Notes under the pieces: model-generated
Seen by the model: only the letters and a program-made list of their open reading frames with translations
Told to the model about the DNA's origin: nothing
Database searches by the model: none
Shown here: piece by piece, positions 28,107-36,292 of the stretch
Numbering within the stretch: position 1 is the stretch's first letter
How the letters are laid out: every line of letters starts with the position of its first letter
Translations under genes and position numbers: made by a program
Assembly (NCBI GenBank): GCA_947501635.1
Contig: CANMWT010000003.1
Location: 124,001-188,000, forward strand
Direction: 5' to 3'
Source: an uncultured Roseobacter sp.
GTDB lineage: Bacteria; Pseudomonadota; Alphaproteobacteria; Rhodobacterales; Rhodobacteraceae
Length of the DNA: 64,000 nucleotides

Positions 28107-28940
28107 TCAATCGTCGTAATAGCCTTCGGCGCGCAGCTTGGCCTCGCGCTTTGTCTCAACGCGTTTCACAAGAAAGATCGACACTTCGTACAGGCCGTAG
28201 ACGACCACAAAGAGGATCACCTGTGTGATAACATCAGGCGGCGTAACCAGAGCAGCAAGCACAAGGATCGCGACGACGGCATACTTGCGCACGTTGCCGA
28301 GACCTTCCGCGCTGACCAGCCCCGCCTTACCCATCAGCGTCAGCAGCACAGGCAGCTGAAAGCACATGCCGAAAGCGACGATAAACTTGATCGTCAGGTT
28401 CAGATACTCCTGTGCCGACCCCTGGAATACGACGCTTAACCCCGGAGAGGTCGCCGGGTCGCCCGGAACTGCCTCACCTTCGGCACCAAACTGCTGGAAG
28501 CCGAGAAAGAAGTCATAAGCCAGCGGTGTCACGACATAGAAGGCAAACGACGCCCCCAGCATGAACATGACTGGCGATGCCACCAGAAACGGCAGGAAAG
28601 CGCCCTTTTCGTTCTTGTAGAGCCCCGGTGCCACAAACCGCCACATCTGATGCGCAATCACGGGAAAGGACAGGATCAGCCCACCCAACAGGGAAACTTT
28701 GATAGCGACAAAAAAGCCTTCTTGCGGGCTGATAAAGATCAGATCACAGTCCTGCCCGCGTTCGCCAAGAACCTGACACAAGGGCGCTGTCAGAAAATTG
28801 AAAATCGGGGTGGCGACGGTAAAGCAAATGATCATGCCCACCAAAAAGGCAATCACCGACCGGATCAAACGGGTGCGCAACTCCGCCAGATGCTCGATCA
28901 GCGGTGCTGCACTTTCGTCCAAGTCTTCGGATGCACTCAT
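28107..28940 (-). CDS. tatC: Sec-independent translocase TatC
   Basis: TatC is the six-helix membrane core of the twin-arginine translocon and recognises the RR signal. The 277-residue protein has the conserved N-terminal segment [11 protein letters not shown] near residue 15. A long periplasmic loop follows. The [11 protein letters not shown] segment is near 114, and six hydrophobic helices are visible. There is an insert with [13 protein letters not shown] between helices 3 and 4. Its start overlaps the tatB stop (ATGA), so they are coupled. Confidence 0.96.
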   Translation of the reverse strand: MSASEDLDESAAPLIEHLAELRTRLIRSVIAFLVGMIICFTVATPIFNFLTAPLCQVLGERGQDCDLIFISPQEGFFVAIKVSLLGGLILSFPVIAHQMWRFVAPGLYKNEKGAFLPFLVASPVMFMLGASFAFYVVTPLAYDFFLGFQQFGAEGEAVPGDPATSPGLSVVFQGSAQEYLNLTIKFIVAFGMCFQLPVLLTLMGKAGLVSAEGLGNVRKYAVVAILVLAALVTPPDVITQVILFVVVYGLYEVSIFLVKRVETKREAKLRAEGYYDD

Positions 28941-29404
28941 GTGTCACTCTTTCCAGAGGCCGGAACCTGCGCTTCAAGCTCCTCCGCCTTTGCCTGCGCT
29001 TCCTGCGCTTCCTTAAGCTTTCGGTCAGCAGCGGCACGGGCCGTGGCGGCATGTATCTTCTTGGCGGCTTCGGCGCGCTCTTCCTTTTCGGCGGCCTTTT
29101 TGGCCGCGAGCTTTCCGGTCTCGCTTTCGGGATCGAACTTGCTCAGGTCCGAGGCCGCGGTCTTCACGCCTTCCATGGCGCTGTTGACCGGGTTCGTCGC
29201 GGCTTGCAGTCCCTTGGCCATATCCTTGACGCCCGCGTCATCCGCTGCATCATTCATCGCCCGGCTAAACTCCCGCGCCATGCCCTTGGCCTTGCCAACA
29301 AACTGCCCGAGCGTCCGAAACATCACCGGCAAATCTTTGGGACCAATAACGATAAGCGCGACGATGCCGATAACCAGCATCTCTGTCCAGCCAAGGTCGA
29401 ACAT
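28937..29404 (-). CDS. tatB: Sec-independent translocase TatB
   Basis: TatB forms the RR-signal receptor with TatC. The 155-residue protein starts [13 protein letters not shown] with a short N-terminal transmembrane helix, a glycine-proline hinge (IGPKDLP) and an amphipathic helix, followed by a long charged, Ala/Lys/Glu-rich tail typical of TatB. It lies three bases after tatA and overlaps tatC by four. Confidence 0.94.
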   Translation of the reverse strand: MFDLGWTEMLVIGIVALIVIGPKDLPVMFRTLGQFVGKAKGMAREFSRAMNDAADDAGVKDMAKGLQAATNPVNSAMEGVKTAASDLSKFDPESETGKLAAKKAAEKEERAEAAKKIHAATARAAADRKLKEAQEAQAKAEELEAQVPASGKSDT

Positions 29405-29407
29405 GCG

Positions 29408-29620
29408 TTAGACCTTATCTTTTTCAGTCTCGGGCGTTACGTCCTTGGCCTCTTCAGAGGCATTCGCGATCTCGTCCTGCCCTTCATTGATGCCTTTCTT
29501 GAACGACGTGATACCCTTGCCGACCTCGCCCATCAGGCTGGAGATTTTACCGCGCCCAAAAAGAACCAGCACGACAACGGCGATCAGCAGAAGGCCCGGA
29601 AGGCCAATATTATTCAACAT
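29408..29620 (-). CDS. tatA: Sec-independent translocase TatA
   Basis: TatA oligomerises to form the twin-arginine export pore. The 70-residue protein has an N-terminal helix ([17 protein letters not shown]), the FGRGKI hinge, an amphipathic helix [17 protein letters not shown], and an acidic tail. It is the first gene of tatABC-DUF815 on the minus strand, with about 217 bases to the divergent gene at 29838. Confidence 0.95.
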   Translation of the reverse strand: MLNNIGLPGLLLIAVVVLVLFGRGKISSLMGEVGKGITSFKKGINEGQDEIANASEEAKDVTPETEKDKV

Positions 29621-29766
29621 GGAGTGTCTCCCAACAGCTTGCAGCCCCTTTTGGCGGGGCGGTCGGTGTTGTTGTTAGCAAACTCTGGCAGCTCGGGGAG
29701 TCGAAATTGGCGCATCGCCGCGTTCACCAGGCCGGAATCCGAAAATAATTTGGGCTCGCCAAACTC

Positions 29767-29788
29767 AACTGACAGGTTTATGTCAGTT
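29767..29788. promoter_or_regulatory. Perfect inverted-repeat operator candidate
   Basis: AACTGACA (29767-29774) and TGTCAGTT (29781-29788) form a perfect 8-base inverted repeat with a 6-base spacer. It lies 49 bases before the start of the two-gene unit ending in a WYL-type regulator. It is a natural site for autoregulation by that regulator (inference). Confidence 0.55.
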
Positions 29789-29837
29789 GTATTCCCATAT
29801 TTTGTGACTTGGATATGTTCAAACACAGGAGAACCCA

Positions 29838-30152
29838 ATGAACGAACCCACAGTCGCCGAAATCGTCACCTTCCGCCTGAAAGAAAACGCCAGTCCCGAG
29901 GCTTTTTCTAAAGCCGCGGATGCCATGACCCCCTTTTTACGCAGCACCGGCGCCATGATCTCGCGCAGCTTGAGCGCAGATCCCTCAGGCCTTTGGACTG
30001 AACACATTCTCTGGACGTCCAAGGCAGCAGCACAGCAAGCCGCTACAGCAATGTTCGAGCGCCCCGAAGCAGGCCCATTCATGGATATGATCGACCCGTC
30101 AGACATGGTCATGCGCCATGCCAACGTAGCCCTTTATCTGCCCCCGGAGTAA
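29838..30152 (+). CDS. Small dimeric alpha/beta-barrel-like protein
   Basis: A 104-residue protein whose layout (strand EIVTFRLKE, helix, strand, helix, strand HANVALYL) resembles the ferredoxin-like alpha/beta barrel of small monooxygenase or stress-response domains. I recognise no catalytic residue. It has a good AGGAGAA site before its ATG. The next gene, a WYL regulator, starts two bases after its stop, so it is probably the regulator's target or partner. No substrate can be named. Confidence 0.72.
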   Translation: MNEPTVAEIVTFRLKENASPEAFSKAADAMTPFLRSTGAMISRSLSADPSGLWTEHILWTSKAAAQQAATAMFERPEAGPFMDMIDPSDMVMRHANVALYLPPE

Positions 30153-30153
30153 C

Positions 30154-30819
30154 ATGCGCCGCACCGACCGCCTATTTGATATCATACAGATCCTGCGCGA
30201 CGGAAAACTGCACCGCGCGCAGGACATTGCAGAGCGTCTCGAAGTCTCCGTGCGCACGATCTATCGTGACATGGACACACTTGTGGCTTCCGGCGTGCCG
30301 GTGGCGGGTGAACGCGGTGTCGGCTACATGATCACCGAAGCGATCACTCTGCCCCCGCTGACGCTCACGGTGGCAGAACTCGAAGCGCTTAATCTGGGAA
30401 TGGCCATTGTCAGCGAGGCGGCCGACCCCGACCTCAAGAGCGCGGCGCTCAGCCTTGCTGAAAAAGTAGACGCAGTCCTGCCGACCCAGGTTGTGGCCGA
30501 AGCCGACGCATGGAAATTCGCGGTGTACCCCTTTGCAGATGCTGCACGCGGCTTTGCCCATATGCCGACCCTGCGGGCAGCGATCCGTGCGCGACAAAAA
30601 CTCAGGCTGGTGTATACCGCCAAGGACGGGTCGGTCACCTCACGCGTGGTCCGCCCGCTGCATATGGAGTATTGGGGCCGCATCTGGACGCTGACATCAT
30701 GGTGTGAACTGCGTGGAGATCATCGTGTCTTTCGCGTCGACCTGATCCGGACTGCCGAAGCGTTGCCAGAGCTTTTCGTAGACGAGCCGGGAAAGACACT
30801 GGCGGACTATTCGGGGTAG
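30154..30819 (+). CDS. YafY/WYL-domain transcriptional regulator
   Basis: A 221-residue regulator. An N-terminal DeoR-like winged HTH (MRRTDRLFDIIQIL ... RTIYRDMDTL, about 1-60) is followed by a middle linker and a WYL domain from about residue 135 (RQKLRLVYTAKDGS), where the domain's ligand pocket lies. WYL regulators sense small molecules or nucleic acids. It follows the 104-residue protein by two bases and is preceded by a perfect inverted repeat, so negative autoregulation is likely (inference). Confidence 0.9.
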   Translation: MRRTDRLFDIIQILRDGKLHRAQDIAERLEVSVRTIYRDMDTLVASGVPVAGERGVGYMITEAITLPPLTLTVAELEALNLGMAIVSEAADPDLKSAALSLAEKVDAVLPTQVVAEADAWKFAVYPFADAARGFAHMPTLRAAIRARQKLRLVYTAKDGSVTSRVVRPLHMEYWGRIWTLTSWCELRGDHRVFRVDLIRTAEALPELFVDEPGKTLADYSG

Positions 30820-30962
30820 CTCCCGGTCGGACACGCCCAAAACAACTTGTGACACACGCGCAGGTCGGGTTACGATTTCTGATACACTTGCATCACAAGC
30901 TCGAACAACCGTCGCAACGGGTGGGCATCAGCGTTTGCAGGTGTTCACAATGGGAGAACACA

Positions 30963-31418
30963 ATGAACACATTTTTCAAAGCCGTCGCCGCCTTGCTGCT
31001 TAGCTTGACGCTCGCAGCACCAGCAATGGCTGAAGACGCGCGCTACGGAAAGCAGAAGGTCGTCTACCACATCAACTATGACGGTGGTCCGGAAAGCAAA
31101 GCCTATCGCGGGGCAATGCGGAATATTCAAAACCATATCAATGCCGTCGGCGCCGAAAACATGGAAATCAAAGTGGTCCTGCATGGCAATGGCTTGGGTC
31201 TTTTGAAAACGGCCAGAGAAAACGAGGGGCTCCAAACGGCCGTTGCTTCTTTAAAGGGTCAGAACGTGGGTTTTCAGGTGTGCAACAACACACTGAAGGG
31301 TCGCAAGATCAGCTATTCGGACGACCTCTACGACGTCTGGGAGGATGACATTATCCCGTCTGGTGTGGCCGAGTTGTCGCGTCTGCAGCAGATGGGCTAC
31401 ACCTATATCAAGCCCTAA
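30963..31418 (+). CDS. Exported DsrE-family-like protein
   Basis: A 151-residue protein with a signal peptide (MNTFFKAVAALLLSLTLAAPAMA). The mature part has the DsrE/YchN-like fold pattern: KVVYHINYDG, IKVVLHGNGLGLLK, and a cysteine in VGFQVCNNTLKG, a position often used by sulfur-carrier members. The ATG at 30963 has GGGAGAACAC upstream; the in-frame extension to 30849 lacks a signal sequence. It is flanked by about 140 and 125 bases, so it is probably monocistronic. A periplasmic sulfur or thiol role is inference. Confidence 0.82.
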   Translation: MNTFFKAVAALLLSLTLAAPAMAEDARYGKQKVVYHINYDGGPESKAYRGAMRNIQNHINAVGAENMEIKVVLHGNGLGLLKTARENEGLQTAVASLKGQNVGFQVCNNTLKGRKISYSDDLYDVWEDDIIPSGVAELSRLQQMGYTYIKP

Positions 31419-31544
31419 AGCCGCATTTCAAATCATAGCGGCGGCGTGCAGACGCCGTCGCTGACACCCTGCATCAAAGGCTCTGTTCCAGAGGGCTTCT
31501 TGCGCTATTTGTCCCTAAAGACCAAAAAAACGGAGGGACATGCC

Positions 31545-32306
31545 ATGAAATGGGCGCGGATCAAAACAAAAGACGAAACCATACTGACGGGCGTCGTGAA
31601 CGCGGGCGCCTTTCACCCGCGGGCGGCCCTTGGCTCGGATGAGCCGGTAGGCGATTCAATTGCGATGGAACACCTCACGCTGCTTGCGCCCGTTGTACCG
31701 GGCAAGTTCATCGGGTTGTGGAACAACTTCCATGCTTCTGCAGAAAAGAACGGATGGACGCCGCCGGAACATCCCCTCTACTTTTTCAAGGCAGACACAT
31801 CCCTGACGGGACCGGACACGGAAGTCGCCATACCCCAAGGCATCGGGCGTGTGTTGTTTGAAGGAGAGCTTGGCATTGTCATCGGCGAGACCTGCGCGAA
31901 CGTCTCCGAAGAAGAGGCCGCCAAGGCCATCTTGGGCTATACCTGCGTAAACGACTTTACCGCCTTGCAGGTCCTGACCGCGGACAACGCCTTTCCCCAA
32001 TGGACCCGCTCAAAAAGCTATGACGGCTTTGGCGTGGTTGGTCCCTTCATCGAAACTGAACTGGACTGGGAAAAGCTTGAAATCAAAGTCATGGTCGGCG
32101 CGCGCGAGCGACAGTCCTACCCCGCATCCGATATGATAATGCCGCCTGCGAAGATCGTCTCAAAGCTATCTCAGGACATGACGCTCAGACCGGGCGACCT
32201 GATCGCCTCCGGCACATCCCTCGGGGCCCGCCCCGTCAAACCCGGCGACCATGTAACGGTTTCAATTGCAGGGATCGGCGATGTGGCCGTTACGATGACC
32301 GGCTGA
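31545..32306 (+). CDS. Fumarylacetoacetate hydrolase family enzyme
   Basis: A 253-residue FAH-fold enzyme, as in acylpyruvate hydrolases, oxaloacetate decarboxylases and 2-hydroxyhepta-2,4-diene-dioate isomerases. The metal ligands in EGELGIVIG (about residues 105-113) and the following NDFTALQ are present, as is the GDLIASGTSLG C-terminal motif. The ATG at 31545 follows CGGAGGGA by six bases. It converges with the Lin0512-family gene. The exact substrate cannot be read. Confidence 0.9.
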   Translation: MKWARIKTKDETILTGVVNAGAFHPRAALGSDEPVGDSIAMEHLTLLAPVVPGKFIGLWNNFHASAEKNGWTPPEHPLYFFKADTSLTGPDTEVAIPQGIGRVLFEGELGIVIGETCANVSEEEAAKAILGYTCVNDFTALQVLTADNAFPQWTRSKSYDGFGVVGPFIETELDWEKLEIKVMVGARERQSYPASDMIMPPAKIVSKLSQDMTLRPGDLIASGTSLGARPVKPGDHVTVSIAGIGDVAVTMTG

Positions 32307-32322
32307 ACTTCGGTCAGGTTTT
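32303..32322 (+). terminator. Weak terminator between convergent genes
   Basis: CTGA-C (32303-32308, one bulged A) pairs with GTCAG (32313-32317) around a TTCG tetraloop, then GTTTT follows. It overlaps the FAH stop codon and is the only hairpin in the seven-base convergent gap. Confidence 0.35.
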
Positions 32323-32670
32323 GAGCCGCCAACCGGTTTGCGCAGGCAGGAACGCTTCAACACTGGCTTGCGCGATCACTATGGGCTCGGCGTCGGTTTC
32401 TACGTTTAAGCCGCCTTTGACCACACGCACCTCGGCGCGACCGCGCGGCAGGGTGGCTACCAGCGCGTCGGTATCTACTGCTTGCGGCTCCTGAACACCG
32501 ACGGTGACCTGCACACGCATGGCATCATGATCCAACCCGACAGCGCCGAACAATGGCAGTGAAGAATGGCGAAACGCATCTTCGATCGCGCGCCTGGCCG
32601 CTTTCGTGTAATCCTGCCCGTGCAGGTCATTGCCCATACCCATCTCGATAATCAGCCGCTGCTCAGACAT
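32314..32670 (-). CDS. Lin0512-family protein, second paralogue
   Basis: A 118-residue protein of the Lin0512 family (function unknown): LIIEMGMGNDLHGQDYTKAA, VTVGVQEPQAVD and VVKGGLNVE are the shared segments. It is clearly a paralogue of the 116-residue gene just upstream. The ATG at 32670 overlaps that gene's stop by eight bases and has GAGCGGGCGG before it; an in-frame TTG at 32688 is less likely. The pair could form a heterodimer (inference). They sit behind an orphan ABC ATPase. Confidence 0.82.
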   Translation of the reverse strand: MSEQRLIIEMGMGNDLHGQDYTKAARRAIEDAFRHSSLPLFGAVGLDHDAMRVQVTVGVQEPQAVDTDALVATLPRGRAEVRVVKGGLNVETDAEPIVIAQASVEAFLPAQTGWRLKT

Positions 32671-33013
32671 CCGCCCGCTCCATGTCAAAACCGACGGTCA
32701 GCGCCACATTCGCCATAATTGTCGGATTTCCCTGCCCGTCCGGTCGCGCAACATCCAGCCCGCCATGGGTCACATATACCTGTGCATCGCCATAGGGAAA
32801 AACCTTGAGCACCTCTTGCACATCCACGGCCTCTGGTTGCTGCACACCGATGTCCACGCGCAGGCGCATATCGGTTTTTTCAAACCCGAAGAGTTCGGCC
32901 AAATTGATTGAATTGTGCCAAAGCGCATCTTTGACGCCGCGCACGGCAGCTTGCGTGTAGTCCCCGCGGCGCAGCGAGGTTCCCATTCCGAATTCTACAA
33001 GCAGTCTGGTCAT
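32663..33013 (-). CDS. Lin0512-family protein, first paralogue
   Basis: A 116-residue protein with LLVEFGMGTSLRRGDYTQAA, VDIGVQQPEAVD and VTHGGLDVA. These segments match its downstream paralogue position by position and define the Lin0512 family. Its ATG overlaps the ABC ATPase stop (ATGA), so translation is coupled. No catalytic residues are known to me. Tandem duplication with translational coupling to an ABC ATPase suggests one process, not yet identifiable. Confidence 0.82.
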   Translation of the reverse strand: MTRLLVEFGMGTSLRRGDYTQAAVRGVKDALWHNSINLAELFGFEKTDMRLRVDIGVQQPEAVDVQEVLKVFPYGDAQVYVTHGGLDVARPDGQGNPTIMANVALTVGFDMERADV

Positions 33014-34119
33014 TTGTTCTCTTTCGTCCTCTCGTCAGATGCCGGAAAGACGAAACACTTGTCCCGCCGGATGGTGAGCCACATGACCGTTCCCGGCTGC
33101 GGTAGGAAAACGTTTGGCACCGTGGCCTTCAAAACAGAGCCATCATAGTCCATGCGAAACTCCACAAGGCTTTCGTTGCCCATAAAGCGCGCGCGGTCGA
33201 TCACGCCACGGGCCGCTGTGCCTTCGGTGGCGGTGGGTTTGGGGCCTTGGCCTGCGCGGTCAAAGTCGATGCGCAGATGCTGCGGTCGAAAGACGATATC
33301 GACCGGCGTGCCGTCAGGGACGCCCGGCGCCAGAAACTGGCCAAAGGGTGTTTCAGCAAGCGCGCCGGTTACATTGGCCCGCAGCACATTGGCATCCGAA
33401 AAGAAGGAAACAGCTGCGCGGTCTACAGGTCTCGTATAAACATTGTAAGGTGCGCCCTGCTGGACAATGCGCCCGTCACGCATCAAGGCGATCTCATCCG
33501 CCATGCGCATGGCCTCGTCCGGCTCGTGGGTCACCAGCAAGACACCGGTGTCCTGTTCTTTCAGAATGGTAAGGGTCTCATCACGGATACCGTCCCGCAG
33601 ACGATTGTCCAATCCCGAGAAAGGTTCGTCCATCAGCATGATCTTGGGTTTGGGCGCCAAAGCGCGGGCCAGTGCAACACGCTGTTGCTCTCCGCCGGAC
33701 AGCTGATGCGGATAGCCGTCAATAAAGCGCTTCAGGTCTACCCGTTCCAGCAACTCTTCAACACGCGCACGCTTGTCGGCCTTGTTGCCGGTTTTCAAAC
33801 CGAACGCCACGTTGTCGGCAACACTGAGGTGGGGGAAAAGCGCGAAGTCCTGAAACATTAATCCGATTTCGCGCCGTTCAGGTGGCACACGAAAGACCGT
33901 GTCACAGATCAGATTGCCATCAACATATATCTCACCGCTGTCCTGCATCTCCACACCGGCAATCATACGCAACGTGGTCGACTTGCCGCATCCTGATGGG
34001 CCAAGCAGACAAGTCACCTGCGCCGGCTCAATGCGCAAAGACACATCGTCAACCACTGCGCGGCCTTCAAAGCTTCGCCGCAGGTTTCTGATTTCAAGCC
34101 GAGGCGCGTCGGATGTCAC
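33010..34119 (-). CDS. ABC transporter ATPase, FbpC/PotA type, without permease
   Basis: A 369-residue importer ATPase. Walker A GPSGCGKST lies at 40-48, the signature LSGGEQQRVA at 140 and Walker B IMLMDEP at 160-166. A C-terminal TOBE-like domain from about 270 is typical of iron(III) or polyamine importers. The GTG at 34119 is chosen because GGAG lies eight bases upstream; in-frame upstream codons from 34200 show no conserved sequence. No permease or binding protein is nearby. The gene is translationally coupled to two Lin0512 proteins. Confidence 0.88.
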   Translation of the reverse strand: MTSDAPRLEIRNLRRSFEGRAVVDDVSLRIEPAQVTCLLGPSGCGKSTTLRMIAGVEMQDSGEIYVDGNLICDTVFRVPPERREIGLMFQDFALFPHLSVADNVAFGLKTGNKADKRARVEELLERVDLKRFIDGYPHQLSGGEQQRVALARALAPKPKIMLMDEPFSGLDNRLRDGIRDETLTILKEQDTGVLLVTHEPDEAMRMADEIALMRDGRIVQQGAPYNVYTRPVDRAAVSFFSDANVLRANVTGALAETPFGQFLAPGVPDGTPVDIVFRPQHLRIDFDRAGQGPKPTATEGTAARGVIDRARFMGNESLVEFRMDYDGSVLKATVPNVFLPQPGTVMWLTIRRDKCFVFPASDERTKENK

Positions 34120-34132
34120 TGGGTCTTCTCCG

Positions 34133-34169
34133 GAAATCTGATAGAATTTCTCGGGATAGCAGCTATCAG
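34133..34169. promoter_or_regulatory. Inverted repeats upstream of the ABC ATPase
   Basis: CTGATAG (34138-34144) and CTATCAG (34163-34169) are a perfect 7-base inverted repeat 18 bases apart, and GAAAT (34133-34137)/ATTTC (34146-34150) overlaps it. They lie just before the GTG start in the 135-base gap. An operator is possible; chance cannot be excluded. Confidence 0.3.
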
Positions 34170-34254
34170 CCCTGCCAGCCGCCCGCAAGCATGACCGCAT
34201 ATACCCGCAGTGATGCAGGCTACCGGATGGTCAAAAGCATGACACAGCCGCACC

Positions 34255-35373
34255 TTACCGAACCGTGAAGGGTGTCTCGGCAAGATCATTGCCGTTGACC
34301 TGAAGGATCAACCGATGGGGCCCGGGATGCCACCTGAAGGTTGTCGCATCTCCCTTGATTTTGTGCGCCTTCGTCAAGATCAGAGGCTTGCCCGCCGTGA
34401 CCCGTGTTTGCTTGAGCTTGAAGACTTTTTCACCCGTCCGCCGGTCTGGGCGTGCAAAAACGATACGGTAGTCCACAAGCACCGACGCATCGGCGTCACC
34501 GGAGATTTCTGCTGTCAGTTTCAGCGTGTCACCGATGTTCAACGCGGTGCGCTCAAGTACCAGACGGGCGTTCAGCGGGGCATCCGACCGGAACCCCTGC
34601 GCCTCCATCGCGCCTTGATGACCCGATTTTATCAACGTCCGCAAGGCGTGCCGCTGCATCCAATCAAGCTCTTTTTTCTGTTGGGCGCCCTCTTTGGACC
34701 ACGCGTCCAATCTCTGCAAAACAGCATCTGCATCCGTTTTCGAGATATCGTTCAAGTGATTGGCCACCGACCGGGTCACATAGCGCGTGGGGTCTGCTTG
34801 CAGCAGGTCAAGCAGCGGCAAGGTCTGGTCCGGTGACAGGGACACCGATTTCGCCCATGGCAGCTTGGGTCGCGTACCTTCACTGACCAAGCGCCGGACA
34901 TGGTAATTCGCATCGCCTGCCCATTCTCGCAAAAGCGACAGGGTCTCGTCAGGCCAGCGGTTCAGGAACGGGCGGATGTAGAACTCCATGGAAAAGCGCT
35001 GCGTGGCCTCATAGAGCAACCCCATCGCCCGTTCACGATGCGCCTCCAGCCCATGCCTTACGGCCAGTATACCCGGCACCGCATGGATGAACTGACCGAA
35101 ATCGTCGTCTGTCAATCGCGGGTCAAGCGGCGCTGGCATAGCTGCTTCAAGATGCTCTGCCATCGCATTGAAATCCCTTGGTATCTGCGCCTCAATACAG
35201 TCCGCAATCCAGTCCAGCCGCGCCATCAGTTCACGACCATCAAACCCCGACAAAGCCTCACGGGTAAAGCGGTCTGCCTCAAAGTGCGGCAGCGCCTGCG
35301 CATATTCATGCGCAAGCTGGCCAACCGTTTGAGCATTAAAGAGATGGTCCTTTAGCGAAAACCGCTCTGCCAT
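34255..35373 (-). CDS. AlkC-like DNA alkylation repair protein
   Basis: A 372-residue protein built of alpha-helical HEAT-like repeats (about 1-270), with segments such as YHVRRLVSEGTRPKLPWA and DPTRYVTRSVANHLNDISK that mark the COG4335 / AlkC branch of alkylpurine glycosylases. A C-terminal beta-rich domain (about 275-372) ends in LILQVNGNDLAETPFTV. AlkC enzymes carry such an Ig-like domain and excise N3-alkylated purines without base flipping. The start at 35373 follows the SDR stop by four bases; the frame is open much further upstream, but inside the SDR gene. Coupling to an SDR is unexplained. Confidence 0.83.
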   Translation of the reverse strand: MAERFSLKDHLFNAQTVGQLAHEYAQALPHFEADRFTREALSGFDGRELMARLDWIADCIEAQIPRDFNAMAEHLEAAMPAPLDPRLTDDDFGQFIHAVPGILAVRHGLEAHRERAMGLLYEATQRFSMEFYIRPFLNRWPDETLSLLREWAGDANYHVRRLVSEGTRPKLPWAKSVSLSPDQTLPLLDLLQADPTRYVTRSVANHLNDISKTDADAVLQRLDAWSKEGAQQKKELDWMQRHALRTLIKSGHQGAMEAQGFRSDAPLNARLVLERTALNIGDTLKLTAEISGDADASVLVDYRIVFARPDRRTGEKVFKLKQTRVTAGKPLILTKAHKIKGDATTFRWHPGPHRLILQVNGNDLAETPFTVR

Positions 35374-35377
35374 GGGA

Positions 35378-36157
35378 TCAGATCGTTGCGTTGGTGGCGC
35401 CGCCATCCAAAAGAATATTCTGGCCGACAATGAACCCCGCATGCTGCGAGCACAAAAACGCACATGTAGCGCCGAATTCCTCGGCTGTTCCATAGCGCCG
35501 CACCGGAATCGTTGCAGAACGGCGTGCACGGGCTTCCTCGAGCGAGATGCCCTCGCGCTTTGCCACCGGGCCGTCAAGCGCCTCGGCGCGGTCGGTCGCG
35601 TGGATGCCTGGTAAGAGATTGTTAATCGTCACCCCTTTTTCAGCCACCTGGCGGCTGGTGCCGGCCACATAGCCCGTAAGGCCGGTACGCGCAGCATTCG
35701 ACAGGCCAAGTTGCGGAATGGGTGCCTTGACCGACTGCGAGGTGATATTGACCACGCGCCCCCAGCCGCGGTCCATCATACCGGGCACCAACGCTTTTAT
35801 CAGAGCAATGGGGGTCAACATATTGGCGTCTAACGCTTTAATGAAGTCTTCGCGATCCCAGTCGTGCCACATGCCGGGAGGCGGACCGCCGGCATTATTG
35901 ACCAGAATGTCCACATCGCCAGCCGCTTCGAGAAGCGCCGCACGCCCCTCTTGCGTCGTCACATCAGCCGCAACAGTCGTCACCTCGACACCGCAGTCAG
36001 CGCGGATCGCTTCTGCTGCAGCCTCCAACGCCTCGGAACCGCGTGCGTTCATGACCAGATTGACACCGGCCTCTGCCAACGCCCGCGCGCAGCCGTGGCC
36101 TAATCCTTTGGAAGATGCGCAAACAACCGCCTGTTTACCTTTAATGCCTAAATCCAT
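35378..36157 (-). CDS. Short-chain dehydrogenase/reductase
   Basis: A 259-residue SDR resembling 3-oxoacyl-ACP reductases. The cofactor motif reads CASSKGLG (instead of TGxxxGxG) near residue 13. NNAGGPPPG follows, then a serine in ITSQS, and a C-terminal GQNILLDGGATN. The catalytic YxxxK tyrosine and lysine appear to be replaced in LSNAARTGLTGYV: the position normally Tyr reads Asn/Ser and the Lys reads Arg. It may not be a standard dehydrogenase. The ATG at 36157 has GGGGGAA upstream. The next gene starts four bases after its stop. Confidence 0.86.
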   Translation of the reverse strand: MDLGIKGKQAVVCASSKGLGHGCARALAEAGVNLVMNARGSEALEAAAEAIRADCGVEVTTVAADVTTQEGRAALLEAAGDVDILVNNAGGPPPGMWHDWDREDFIKALDANMLTPIALIKALVPGMMDRGWGRVVNITSQSVKAPIPQLGLSNAARTGLTGYVAGTSRQVAEKGVTINNLLPGIHATDRAEALDGPVAKREGISLEEARARRSATIPVRRYGTAEEFGATCAFLCSQHAGFIVGQNILLDGGATNATI

Positions 36158-36292
36158 GTGATATTCCCCCTGTCTTTTGATCGTCACTAACACCAAACTC
36201 TGCCCCTAAACCAGCAAAAGACCACAGGCCTGACCCAAAGATTGCCATATTTTTTCTGTACCACTGACCAAACCTATCAGGAGTACCCGCGC

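Noticed and set aside
30849-30962. N-terminal extension of the DsrE-like gene
   Set aside because: The signal peptide and a ribosome site define the ATG at 30963. The extension is cysteine- and histidine-rich non-coding-like sequence.
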